Part shown: in pieces, positions 1 through 7,648 of the stretch
Layout: every line of letters begins with the position of its first letter
Position numbering within the stretch: the first letter of the stretch is position 1
NCBI GenBank assembly: GCA_964605235.1
Contig: CAZSBB010000071.1
Span: 1-10,608 of the forward strand
Origin: CAZSBB01 sp964605235
Lineage (GTDB): Bacteria; Planctomycetota; Phycisphaerae; Phycisphaerales; Phycisphaeraceae
Reading direction: 5' to 3'
Length of the DNA: 10,608 bases
Notes under the pieces: model-generated
Seen by the model: only the letters and a program-made list of their open reading frames with translations
The model's database searches: none
What the model was told of the DNA's origin: nothing
Program-made: the position numbers and the translations under genes

Positions 1-1187
<1,187 letters not shown>

Positions 1188-1236
1188 GTTCGAGAGACTC
1201 CTGTGAGGTTAAGCGGTCAGCGACGTTTCAGGGGCA

Positions 1237-1848
1237 TCACCGGGCCGCGCGTTTTTTGAGTTGCACAAAGCGTTCGAACTGCGCCGGCTCAACGCGCTGG
1301 CGCAACAGTTGTTCATCAATCTGCCGCTGTTTGCAGATTTCACTGATGTCATAGTCATCCTGCGGACGATCGGCACGAAGCTTCATCGCCAGCAGGTCGT
1401 AGACTTCCACCATCTGCACCGTCTGGCCGGCGAGCCGCGCACTGATCGCCCGTTGCAGCATCGCGGGCACATGGGCGTCTTTCCATAAATCAATGGCGAT
1501 GCCGGTCTGGTGGTAGAGCTTCCAGGTGCAGGAAGGATCGAAATGCCATTGCCGCATGGCGTCCGGATGCTGGGCGAGCGTCTGTTCGTGATCGGCGGCG
1601 GCGATGAAGTCGACATCCTCGGTGAAGCGGGCGCGGCCGTAGTACATCGCCGCCAAACCACCCACCAGGGCGTAGCTGATCCCCAACTGTTCGAACAGCC
1701 CCACTGCATCCAGCAGCGCGCGGGTCAGATCAGCTTGAGGTGCAGCGTCGTCCATCAACAGTTCCCGCCGAGTGTGCAGAGCCCGGTTGATCACATCCAG
1801 GCACTGCCCCAGGTCACGTCCGGGTGAAGGGGTTTTCTGCATCACCAT
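1237..1848 (-). CDS. Nucleotidyltransferase-fold protein (AbiEii/DUF6036-like)
   Basis: This 203-residue protein has the polymerase-beta-type nucleotidyltransferase core. ALVGGLAAMYYGRARFTEDVDF (about 60-81) gives the G-G turn and the metal-binding pair Asp78/Asp80. IAIDLW (117-122) supplies the third carboxylate, Asp120. The segment VYDLLAMKLRADRPQDDYDI (149-168) matches the pattern seen after the core in AbiEii-like and DUF6036 proteins. The catalytic residues look intact, so it could transfer a nucleotide, but the substrate cannot be read from sequence. Relatives include toxins of AbiE systems, antibiotic-modifying enzymes and uncharacterised housekeeping proteins. No AbiEi-type antitoxin gene is adjacent, so a toxin role is unsupported. 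Start: the ATG at 1848 has AAGGTGA about 8-10 nt upstream; Met3 (1842) is an alternative. The gene sits between the dehydrogenase (98 nt upstream) and gnd (49 nt downstream), all on one strand. The fold is confident; the function is not. Confidence 0.78.
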   Translation of the reverse strand: MVMQKTPSPGRDLGQCLDVINRALHTRRELLMDDAAPQADLTRALLDAVGLFEQLGISYALVGGLAAMYYGRARFTEDVDFIAAADHEQTLAQHPDAMRQWHFDPSCTWKLYHQTGIAIDLWKDAHVPAMLQRAISARLAGQTVQMVEVYDLLAMKLRADRPQDDYDISEICKQRQIDEQLLRQRVEPAQFERFVQLKKRAAR

Positions 1849-1898
1849 GACTGGTTCACCTTCACGGCGCCGAATCCGGCCCCCTCACCCGCGAACTC

Positions 1899-1904
1899 AT
1901 CATA
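1899..1904 (-). promoter_or_regulatory. Possible -10 element for the nucleotidyltransferase-gnd unit
   Basis: On the minus strand the gap between the dehydrogenase and the nucleotidyltransferase holds TATGAT at 1904-1899. Transcription would start near 1892 and leave a leader of about 43 nt. No convincing -35 hexamer is visible 16-18 nt upstream. Weak support: position and hexamer only. Confidence 0.3.
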
Positions 1905-1946
1905 TGCCTAACCTGGCGCGCCCCGGTTGCATTCCCACCACCAGCT

Positions 1947-2921
1947 TCAAAACTGATTCGCCTGAATGAAGTCCTTATCACCTTTGAGGTAGTTGAGCAG
2001 ATTGAGCGTGGCCCGCATGGCTTGGCGCTCGACGCTTTCAAACGTCCGGCTGCCCACGTGGGGGGTGATGATGATGTTGTCGATGTCCTTGAACGGGTGA
2101 TTGGCGGGCTGGGGTTCGACGTCCAGCACATCCGCGCCGTAGCCGCCGAGTTGGCCGGACTTGCAGGCGGCGGCGAGGTCGGCTTCGTTGACCAGACCGC
2201 CGCGTGCGGTGTTGATGACGATGACGCCCTTCTTCATCCTGGCGATCCGCGCGGCATTGATGAACTGGCGGTTGCTGTCGTCCAGATTCATGTGCAGGCT
2301 CACCACGTCGGCATTGGCGATGGCTTCGTCGGCGGTGGCGGCGCGCTGCACGCCGTACTTGGCGGCAAAGGGCTCGTCCCAGTACACGTCGTAGCCGATG
2401 CTCTTCATGTCGAACGCCGACGCGCGTTTGATGACTTCCTTGCCGATGCGGCCGACGCCCAGCACGGCAATGGTTTTGCCGAACAGCTCGTTGCCGGTGA
2501 TGCGTTTCCACTCGCCCTTCTTGGTCGAACGCAGGTGCGGCCAGAAGTGCTTGACCAGCGCGATCATCAGCCCGAAGGCGTGCTCGGCGACGGTGGTGTG
2601 GTTGACGCCGGGGGTGAACAGCACGGGAATCTTGTGGGCGGTGGCGTGCTTCACATCGATGGAATCAAGCCCGATGCCGTACTTGGCGATGACGCGCAGT
2701 TTGGTGGGCGCGGCAAGCAAGGCGTCGATGACCTTGGCGGTGATGTGGTCATCGCCGTTGAGCAGGCCGTCGAACCCGCCGTGCTGCTTGACGAGGTCGA
2801 GCATCTGGGCTTCGGTCAGCGGGCCGCGGGCTCGGACGACTTCGTGGCCGGAGCCGGCGAGCAACTGGTGATGCGGGCCGGGGGTATCCTGGTAACTGGT
2901 GGTGGTCAGGAGGATGCGCAT
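1947..2921 (-). CDS. D-2-hydroxyacid dehydrogenase, 3-phosphoglycerate dehydrogenase-like (short form)
   Basis: This 324-residue NAD-dependent D-isomer 2-hydroxyacid dehydrogenase probably oxidises 3-phosphoglycerate in serine synthesis or acts on a related 2-hydroxyacid. Residues about 75-112 (KYGIGLDSID, then PGVNHTTVAEHAFGLM) are substrate-domain landmarks. VLGVGRIGKEV (153-163) is the GxGxxG dinucleotide-binding turn. Asp178 at the end of the second strand (IGYDVY) favours NAD over NADP. The catalytic residues are present: Arg240 in NTARGG, Glu269 in DVLDVEP and His288 in ITPHVGS. It ends soon after the catalytic core and lacks the C-terminal ACT and intervening domains of long SerA enzymes, so serine feedback through ACT is not expected. 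Glyoxylate/hydroxypyruvate reductase is a fair alternative, so no symbol is given. The start ATG is at 2921, with only a weak, distant GAGG upstream. It is divergent from the phosphatase gene, with 91 nt between the starts. Confidence 0.86.
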   Translation of the reverse strand: MRILLTTTSYQDTPGPHHQLLAGSGHEVVRARGPLTEAQMLDLVKQHGGFDGLLNGDDHITAKVIDALLAAPTKLRVIAKYGIGLDSIDVKHATAHKIPVLFTPGVNHTTVAEHAFGLMIALVKHFWPHLRSTKKGEWKRITGNELFGKTIAVLGVGRIGKEVIKRASAFDMKSIGYDVYWDEPFAAKYGVQRAATADEAIANADVVSLHMNLDDSNRQFINAARIARMKKGVIVINTARGGLVNEADLAAACKSGQLGGYGADVLDVEPQPANHPFKDIDNIIITPHVGSRTFESVERQAMRATLNLLNYLKGDKDFIQANQF

Positions 2922-2959
2922 GGGTGAAGTTGGACCTCAAAGGCGGGAAAGACGGACAG

Positions 2960-2986
2960 ATTATCGCAGCCGGGGGGCAGCGTAAA
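2960..2986 (-). promoter_or_regulatory. Possible promoter of the hydroxyacid dehydrogenase gene
   Basis: On the minus strand TTTACG (2986-2981) and GATAAT (2965-2960) are 15 nt apart, and a start near 2953 would leave a leader of about 30 nt. Both hexamers are imperfect and the spacing is short, so this is tentative. It lies in the 91-nt divergent gap shared with the phosphatase promoter. Confidence 0.3.
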
Positions 2987-3000
2987 GCCGCCGAACGGGC

Positions 3001-3006
3001 TACGAT
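3001..3006 (+). promoter_or_regulatory. -10-like element TACGAT, possible leaderless promoter
   Basis: TACGAT, preceded by GGC, lies 6 nt in front of the ATG at 3013, which places the expected transcription start at or next to the A of the ATG. No Shine-Dalgarno is present in the preceding 30 nt. The same arrangement recurs at 4568-4573 and 7636-7641. No clear -35 is visible. Confidence 0.45.
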
Positions 3007-3012
3007 CAGCGC

Positions 3013-4341
3013 ATGAACGACGCCGCCACCCCGTCTGACCAGGCCGGTTCCGTAGGCTCACTGGGCGCCAAATCCTGCCTCGATTGCCACGAGCGGCTGA
3101 AACTGCTGCGGCAACTGATGCGCGACATGAGCCGGCACACCGACCCCCAGGAGATGGTGCAGGCGGCATCCAAATCCATGCGGCAGCTTTTCCCCTCCGA
3201 CCGCTTCCTGTCCGTGAGCAATCGCAACCTGGCCGCCCCGGCGTACCGCGTCACCCGCGCCAGCCATTGGGAACATCAGCCCAATCCGTGGAAGGAAGCC
3301 CACCTGCTGCCCATTCGACGCGGCGGCGTGCTGGGCGAACTGCTCAACGCTGGGCAATTCCGCATCATCGACGATCTGCAACTCGCCCCGGACGACCCGG
3401 CGGCCGCGGAAATCGGCGAACACCGCAGCCTCATGGCGATCCCCATGATCGACGACGGGCCGGTGCAGAACATGCTCATTCCCATGCGCCGCGGCGCCCA
3501 CGCCTTCCGTCCCGAGGAACTGCCCGACTGGGCGCTGGTGGTCAATCTGTTCGGCCGAGCAACGCAAACGCTGCTGCTGCGGCAGAAGGTGGAAGAAGCG
3601 CTCGCCCAACTCGACCACGAACTGAATGTCGTCTCCGAAATGCAACGCTCGCTGCTGCCGGCCGACCTGCCGGTGATCGACACGCTGGGGCTGGCGAGCT
3701 ACTACCAGACCTCGCGCTACGCCGGCGGGGACTACTTCGATTTCTTCCGCTACCCCGACGGCAAAGTCGGCGTCCTGCTGGCGGATGTCTCGGGCCACGG
3801 CACCCCCGCCGCGGTGCTCATGGCGATCACCCATGCCGTCGCCCACGGCCACCCCGGCCCGCCGTCGCGCCCCAGCGAATTGCTCCGCTACCTCAACGAC
3901 CGCCTCACCGAGCTGTACACCACCGACACCGGACGCTTCGTCACCGCGTTCTATGCCGTCTACGATCCCGCTTCCCGTCAGCTCCGTTACAGCAGCGCCG
4001 GGCACAACCCGCCGCGCCTGCAACGCGCCGGGCAGACCCAGATTGATGAACTGAGCACCGGGGCCGGCCTGCCGCTGGGCGTGCTGGCGGAAGAAGATTT
4101 CGCCGACGCCACCCTGCAACTGCATCCGGGCGATCGCCTGGTGTTCTACACCGACGGCATCACCGAAGCCCGTAACCCCGCGCGCGAGCTGTTCGGCACC
4201 GAACGCCTTGATGCTGTGCTCCGCCAAACCCCCGGCGACGAAAACGCCCTGCTGCAAGCCATCGTCAAAGCCACCTGTGACTTCTGCGAATGCGCCCGCC
4301 CGGATGATGACCGCACCCTGCTGACGGCGCTGGTGCGGTAG
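3013..4341 (+). CDS. GAF domain + PP2C-type (SpoIIE/RsbU-like) serine phosphatase
   Basis: This 442-residue cytoplasmic signalling phosphatase has no signal peptide or membrane segment. Residues about 42-190 look like a GAF-type sensor domain, opening with a helix (DPQEMVQAASKSMRQLF). A helical linker follows (about 190-215, QKVEEALAQLDHELNVVSEM). It leads into MQRSLLPADLP, the sequence that usually precedes the catalytic domain in RsbU-type enzymes. The PP2C/SpoIIE domain runs from about 225 to the end. Its metal-binding acidic residues are visible: RYAGGDYFDFF (Asp240), LLADVSGHG (Asp258), FYTDGITEARN (Asp381) and PDDDRTLL (431-438). SSAGHNPP (327-334) is also typical. Such enzymes dephosphorylate anti-anti-sigma (STAS) proteins in partner-switching control, but no STAS or RsbW-like kinase is in the window, so its partner is unknown. 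The ATG at 3013 lacks a Shine-Dalgarno and sits behind a -10-like TACGAT. Confidence 0.91.
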   Translation: MNDAATPSDQAGSVGSLGAKSCLDCHERLKLLRQLMRDMSRHTDPQEMVQAASKSMRQLFPSDRFLSVSNRNLAAPAYRVTRASHWEHQPNPWKEAHLLPIRRGGVLGELLNAGQFRIIDDLQLAPDDPAAAEIGEHRSLMAIPMIDDGPVQNMLIPMRRGAHAFRPEELPDWALVVNLFGRATQTLLLRQKVEEALAQLDHELNVVSEMQRSLLPADLPVIDTLGLASYYQTSRYAGGDYFDFFRYPDGKVGVLLADVSGHGTPAAVLMAITHAVAHGHPGPPSRPSELLRYLNDRLTELYTTDTGRFVTAFYAVYDPASRQLRYSSAGHNPPRLQRAGQTQIDELSTGAGLPLGVLAEEDFADATLQLHPGDRLVFYTDGITEARNPARELFGTERLDAVLRQTPGDENALLQAIVKATCDFCECARPDDDRTLLTALVR

Positions 4342-4401
4342 CCGCACATCCATCGACATCCTGCGGTCAGGTTCAGCACGCCAGCGCGGGTGGAAAATCT
4401 C

Positions 4402-4472
4402 CTTGCGCTCGCACAGCGAGCCCTACGCGGTCGCGCCAGGTAGCCAGGTAGGGCTCGCTGTGCGAGCGCAAG
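4402..4472. repeat. Perfect 25-bp inverted repeat with hairpin arms (REP/BIME-like)
   Basis: The left arm 4402-4426 (begins CTTGCGCTCG, ends GAGCCCTAC) is the exact reverse complement of the right arm 4448-4472, with 21 nt between them. Each arm is itself a hairpin: GCTCGC-ACA-GCGAGC at 4407-4421 and GCTCGC-TGT-GCGAGC at 4453-4467. Two palindromic units in head-to-head orientation is the architecture of bacterial REP pairs (BIMEs) or a very short MITE. It starts 61 nt after the phosphatase stop codon and could also end transcription, but no run of T follows either arm, so an intrinsic terminator of the usual kind is not supported. The rest of the 4342-4543 gap holds no gene that I can support. 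Confidence 0.88.
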
Positions 4473-4543
4473 ACCAGCGACCGCCCGGCGACAATCCATT
4501 CACACCCAATCAGGCTGCCCTGAATTAGCACATGTATCATTTT

Positions 4544-4553
4544 AATTGCAATT
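4544..4553. promoter_or_regulatory. Palindrome AATTGCAATT, possible operator
   Basis: This perfect 10-bp palindrome overlaps the -35 region of the putative promoter of the GntR-LacI regulator, inside an AT-rich patch (about 4521-4568) that contrasts with the GC-rich surroundings. Placement over a promoter would suit autoregulation by the downstream gene product, but binding is inference only. Confidence 0.35.
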
Positions 4554-4573
4554 TGATTTATTTTAGCTAGGAT
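4546..4573 (+). promoter_or_regulatory. Putative promoter of the GntR-LacI/prepilin operon
   Basis: TTGCAA (4546-4551) and TAGGAT (4568-4573) are 16 nt apart, a reasonable -35/-10 pair in an AT-rich patch. The -10 ends 7 nt before the ATG at 4581, so the transcript would begin at or near that codon. AGGA (4569-4572) also has Shine-Dalgarno spacing (8 nt) to this ATG, so a leadered reading is not excluded. Either way the ATG at 4572 overlaps the -10 hexamer and is unlikely to be the start. Confidence 0.5.
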
Positions 4574-4580
4574 GCCGTCC

Positions 4581-5789
4581 ATGCAGGTTATTCCCGGTCA
4601 ATTGCAGGAAGCGCTCGCGGCCGTGCAGGAAGGCTCGCGCTACGGGGCAGGCACCCGGCTGACTGAGAGTTTGCGCGCTTTACTGGCCAGCGGACAGGTG
4701 CAGCCGGGCGAGCCCCTGGCGACGGAGATGCAACTCTGTCGCTCGACTGGGCTTAGTCGGGCTACCGTCCGCCGGGCATTGCGCCCCTTGGCGCGCGAGG
4801 GCCTGATCATCACCCGACCCGGACGCGGCACCTACGTCGGTCATCTGGTCGGGCAATCTGTAAGTCAAGGGAGGCTCACGCGGCGGAAAACCGTGCGCAC
4901 CGGCCTGCGTATGGCGGTGCTGGCGGATCGCACCGGTGAATGGGAATCCGACTGGTATAGCCAGGGCGTGTTCGCCGGCCTGCAGGCCGCAGGTGCCGAA
5001 CTGGACCTCTCCGTTGAACGACTGGCGTACACCGGCATGACCAGTCGGGCGCTGGTGGAACACCTGGAGCGGACCCGACCGCAAGTGCTGGTGCTGCTCA
5101 CCCCCACCCCCGCCGACGGGCCATTGGTAGGCGCTGCCCAGCACATGGGCATCCGCTGTGTGGGCGCCGGCTCCTGGGCGGTGGAACTGGGCCTGCCGAC
5201 GGTCACGGATGACGACGCCCACGCCATGGGGCTGGCGATGGATCATCTGCTCGCCCAAGGTCATCAACGGGTGGCGCTGGGGCAGACGACTTGCGGCAAC
5301 CCCTACACCTTCCGCGCGCGCTCCGGCTACCTGACGGCGCTGCAGCGGCATGGTCTGGAGCCGGATCAGAATCTCGAACTCTGGCTGGATTACCGGCCGG
5401 AGCGGGAGGACGCGCAATTCCCCCAACGCCTGGCGCTGGCGATAGCGCACTTCCTTACCCGGCAGCGCCCCACAGCCATCGTCCTGACCGAAGGCCGGCT
5501 TGCCGCCGGGCTGGGCCGGCTGGTCCGCCAGGGCGCGCTGCGCATTCCCGATGACCTTTCACTGATCTGCTGGGGCCAGCTTTACGACCACTACGCCCAT
5601 TGGCTTGGGGGTCTGCGCCCCACCATCATCCATCTGCCCACCGAAGCTCTGGGGGTGCGCCTGGCGCAACTGGCTGCCGACCTGGCGCGCGGCCAGGAGG
5701 TTCCCCCGCTCACCTTGCTCCACGATCAACTGATTCCGGGCGACACGGTGCGCCCCAGTTACGCCGCGGCCCAGACCGCCGCACGCTGA
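4581..5789 (+). CDS. GntR-LacI hybrid transcriptional regulator
   Basis: This 402-residue DNA-binding regulator has an AraR-like layout. The N-terminal GntR winged helix-turn-helix spans about 24-87. It contains GQVQPGEPLATEMQL, the recognition-helix segment SRATVRRALRPL (59-70) and the wing RPGRGTYV. A short linker rich in Arg/Lys (about 95-106) joins a LacI/GalR-type ligand-binding domain (about 107-385). That domain shows GLRMAVLAD at its first strand, DDDAHAMGLAMDHLLAQGHQRVAL, RARSGYLTALQRHGL, and TAIVLTEGRLAAGLGRLV followed by IPDDLSLICWG. The ligand is probably a sugar or sugar-like compound by family analogy; nothing here identifies it. The prepilin-like gene follows 34 nt downstream on the same strand, so the two are likely co-transcribed. 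The start at 4581 was preferred to 4572 because the -10-like TAGGAT overlaps the latter. Confidence 0.88.
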   Translation: MQVIPGQLQEALAAVQEGSRYGAGTRLTESLRALLASGQVQPGEPLATEMQLCRSTGLSRATVRRALRPLAREGLIITRPGRGTYVGHLVGQSVSQGRLTRRKTVRTGLRMAVLADRTGEWESDWYSQGVFAGLQAAGAELDLSVERLAYTGMTSRALVEHLERTRPQVLVLLTPTPADGPLVGAAQHMGIRCVGAGSWAVELGLPTVTDDDAHAMGLAMDHLLAQGHQRVALGQTTCGNPYTFRARSGYLTALQRHGLEPDQNLELWLDYRPEREDAQFPQRLALAIAHFLTRQRPTAIVLTEGRLAAGLGRLVRQGALRIPDDLSLICWGQLYDHYAHWLGGLRPTIIHLPTEALGVRLAQLAADLARGQEVPPLTLLHDQLIPGDTVRPSYAAAQTAAR

Positions 5790-5823
5790 ACCGCCGTCCC
5801 ATCCATCTACCGGAAGCGTCCTC

Positions 5824-6618
5824 ATGCATCGCAACAGCACCGCAACCGCCTTCACCCTCATCGAACTGCTGGTGGTCATCAGCATCATCTCGATCCTGAT
5901 TTCCATCCTCCTGCCGGCGCTGGGCAAAGCCCGACAGGCGGCGCAGCGCACCCAGTGCCTGAGCAACCTGCACAGCCTGGGCGTCCTCACCGCAGCGTAC
6001 GCCGCCGATTACGACGGACGCATGATGCAGGCCACCATGTTCATGCAGACCGTCCCCAATCGGTATCGCAGCATCACCGGCCAGTTGATCGTCGGCGGGT
6101 ATGTGACCCCGTCCGCCACCGCCTCCAGCGCCCTGTTCACCTGCCCGGAACTCGGCGGCGACACCACGTTGCATACTGGATCACCACGCGGCGACACCAA
6201 AGGACGCCTGTGGGAAATTCAAGACGCCATTCTGCGCGACACCGCCGAACACAATGAACTGAGCCACTACGCCTGGACTTTGCTCGGTGGGTTGCAACGA
6301 TCGCAAAACAACGCGTTGGGCTATACCTACGACACGGCCTTTGTTTACGGTTATCGCAACGCCACCTATGGACCCTACCGCCTGGATGAAATCCGCAAGC
6401 CCTCCGCCACCATCTTTGCCGCCGAGGGCGCCATCGACGGCACCCTGCCCACCACCCAGCGGCTGCGCCGGTATCTCGATACGCTGGCTGGCAGTTACCA
6501 CCTCAGCGGCGCATTCCAGGCGCTGCGTCATCAGGGCAGCCACCCGGTCATGTGGGGCGATGGCAGCGGCGCACTGCTCAATCGGCAACTGCTGGCGTCG
6601 GAACTGGACCTGAACTGA
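5824..6618 (+). CDS. Type IV prepilin-like protein with C-terminal H-X9-DG motif
   Basis: This 264-residue surface or secreted pseudopilin-like protein opens with an 8-9 residue charged leader (MHRNSTATA). The prepilin peptidase/methylation motif FTLIELLVVIS starts at Phe10, with the conserved Glu at position +5 of the mature chain (Glu14). A hydrophobic helix runs to about residue 33 and ends PALGKARQAAQRTQCLSNLHSLG, as is typical of the family. Near the C-terminus, HQGSHPVMWGDG (His236 to Gly247) is an exact H-X9-DG motif, the mark of a family greatly expanded in planctomycetes and related phyla. These genes occur in many copies per genome and are probably not ordinary pilins; their role is not established. 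It lies 34 nt behind the GntR-LacI regulator. The start ATG has only a weak GGAAG upstream, which fits translation from the operon mRNA. The gene converges on aguB with 47 nt between them. Confidence 0.9.
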   Translation: MHRNSTATAFTLIELLVVISIISILISILLPALGKARQAAQRTQCLSNLHSLGVLTAAYAADYDGRMMQATMFMQTVPNRYRSITGQLIVGGYVTPSATASSALFTCPELGGDTTLHTGSPRGDTKGRLWEIQDAILRDTAEHNELSHYAWTLLGGLQRSQNNALGYTYDTAFVYGYRNATYGPYRLDEIRKPSATIFAAEGAIDGTLPTTQRLRRYLDTLAGSYHLSGAFQALRHQGSHPVMWGDGSGALLNRQLLASELDLN

Positions 6619-6665
6619 GCCGGCTCGGTCCAAACCGATTGGGTCGCGGGCCAACCGTCACGTGC

Positions 6666-7547
6666 TCAAGGCGATGCGATAAACCGCTGGGTCAACTCGC
6701 CAAACGCGTCAATCCGCCGATCGCGGAAGAACGGCCAGATCTGCCGGTAGCGGTCGATCTCCCGCAGGTCCACATCCACCCGCAGCACGCACGGCTCATC
6801 CGCCGGCGCCTGAGCGAGAATATTGCCCCCCGGGTCCGCCACGAAGCTGCTGCCCCAGAAAGTCAGCTCCCCTTCCTGCCCCACACGGTTGACGGACGCG
6901 ACGAACACGCCGTTGCTGATGGCGTGCGCCCGCTGCACGGTGATCCACGCCTCGCGGGCACGCCGGCATTCCTCGGCGTCCTCGCTGTCGAGCGCGCCGA
7001 TGGCGGTGGGATACAGCAATACGTCCGCGCCACGCATGGCGGTCAGCCGCGCCGCTTCGGGATACCACTGATCCCAGCAGATCAGCGTGCCGATTTTCGC
7101 CTGATCCGCCGAATGCACCTGCCAGCCCAGATCGCCGGGGGTGAAGTAAAACTTTTCGTTGAAGCCGGGGTCATCTGGGATGTGCATCTTGCGGTACTTG
7201 CCGATCAGTTCGCCCGCCGGGCTGAGCACGACGCTGGTGTTGTGGAACAGGCCGGGGGCGCGCTTCTCAAACAGCGAGGCGAACAGGTATATCGACAGTT
7301 CTTTCGCCAGCGCGCCCAGCCGGGCTGTGGTGGGGCCGGGGATCGCCTCCGCCAGCGCGAAGTTGGCGTCGTCCTGCCGGCGGCAGAAGTACACGCTGGT
7401 GAACAGCTCCTGGGTGATGACGCAGCGCGCCCCCTGCCCCGCCGCCTGCCGGATCATGTCGCAGGCGGTGTCCAGGTTGCGGGCGGGATCGCTCCCACAG
7501 GCGTGCTGCACCAGTCCCAGACGCAGCCGTGTTGGCGTGTCGCTCAT
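6666..7547 (-). CDS. aguB: N-carbamoylputrescine amidase (carbon-nitrogen hydrolase family)
   Basis: This 293-residue cytosolic nitrilase-superfamily hydrolase converts N-carbamoylputrescine to putrescine, CO2 and ammonia in the agmatine route of polyamine synthesis. The catalytic triad is visible: Glu47 in TQELF, Lys120 in GKYRKMHIPDDPGF and Cys157 in LICWDQWYPEAAR. The surrounding strings KMHIPDDPGFNEKFYFTPGD and YPTAIG (179-184) are characteristic of AguB rather than of other nitrilases. The length matches the family. The start was chosen at 7547 (MSDTPTRLRLGLVQ) because GGGAG lies 7 nt upstream; an in-frame ATG at 7592 would add a 15-residue basic stretch (MDFRRRRQRQ...) not typical of the family. 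No agmatine deiminase (aguA) or arginine decarboxylase (speA) gene is in the window. It is divergent from yidD and convergent with the prepilin gene. Substrate assignment rests on recalled family similarity. Confidence 0.89.
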   Translation of the reverse strand: MSDTPTRLRLGLVQHACGSDPARNLDTACDMIRQAAGQGARCVITQELFTSVYFCRRQDDANFALAEAIPGPTTARLGALAKELSIYLFASLFEKRAPGLFHNTSVVLSPAGELIGKYRKMHIPDDPGFNEKFYFTPGDLGWQVHSADQAKIGTLICWDQWYPEAARLTAMRGADVLLYPTAIGALDSEDAEECRRAREAWITVQRAHAISNGVFVASVNRVGQEGELTFWGSSFVADPGGNILAQAPADEPCVLRVDVDLREIDRYRQIWPFFRDRRIDAFGELTQRFIASP

Positions 7548-7554
7548 GCTCGTA

Positions 7555-7559
7555 CTCCC
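7555..7559 (-). promoter_or_regulatory. Shine-Dalgarno GGGAG fixing the aguB start
   Basis: GGGAG on the minus strand ends 7 nt before the ATG at 7547, supporting that codon over the upstream in-frame ATG at 7592. Confidence 0.6.
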
Positions 7560-7613
7560 TGCTTGGCGCTGCCGACGGCGGCGAAAATCCACCGCGCAAG
7601 CGCGCGTCCGGGC

Positions 7614-7619
7614 AGTATA
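7614..7619 (-). promoter_or_regulatory. Possible -10 element for aguB
   Basis: TATACT on the minus strand (7619-7614) would start transcription near 7607, giving aguB a leader of about 60 nt. No good -35 is visible. Tentative. Confidence 0.28.
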
Positions 7620-7635
7620 TGACCTCGGCTGGGGC

Positions 7636-7641
7636 TATGAT
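7636..7641 (+). promoter_or_regulatory. -10-like element TATGAT, possible leaderless promoter of yidD
   Basis: TATGAT, preceded by GGC as at 3001, lies 7 nt before the ATG at 7649. There is no Shine-Dalgarno at usable spacing (the only G-run, 7631-7634, is 14 nt away). The in-frame ATG at 7637 falls inside this hexamer, which argues that 7649 is the real start. Confidence 0.48.
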
Positions 7642-7648
7642 CGCCGCC

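Noticed and set aside
2022..2927. A 301-residue plus-strand reading frame opposite the hydroxyacid dehydrogenase.
   Set aside because: It is the antisense shadow of a GC-rich coding gene; its sequence is Val/Gly/Asp-rich with no domain, whereas the minus-strand frame has all dehydrogenase motifs.
3076..3090. A CxxCH motif (Cys22-Leu-Asp-Cys25-His26) near the N-terminus of the phosphatase, suggesting c-type haem binding.
   Set aside because: The protein has no signal peptide or membrane segment, and a single CxxCH in a cytoplasmic protein is not evidence of haem attachment. A metal site is possible but unsupported.
3058..4359. A 433-residue minus-strand reading frame opposite the phosphatase, and a 320-residue plus-strand frame at 3084-4046.
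   Set aside because: Both are low-complexity shadows (Gly/Val/Gln- or Arg/Pro-rich). The PP2C motifs lie in the 3013-4341 frame.
6625..6638. A small hairpin TCGGT-CCAA-ACCGA between the convergent prepilin and aguB genes, as a terminator.
   Set aside because: The stem is only 5 bp and no T-run follows on either strand.
6552..7622. A 356-residue plus-strand frame opposite aguB, and similar long plus-strand frames at 8750-9643 and 9758-10549 opposite FRG/leuC.
   Set aside because: These are shadows of the minus-strand genes, with no recognisable domains and no ribosome-binding sites.
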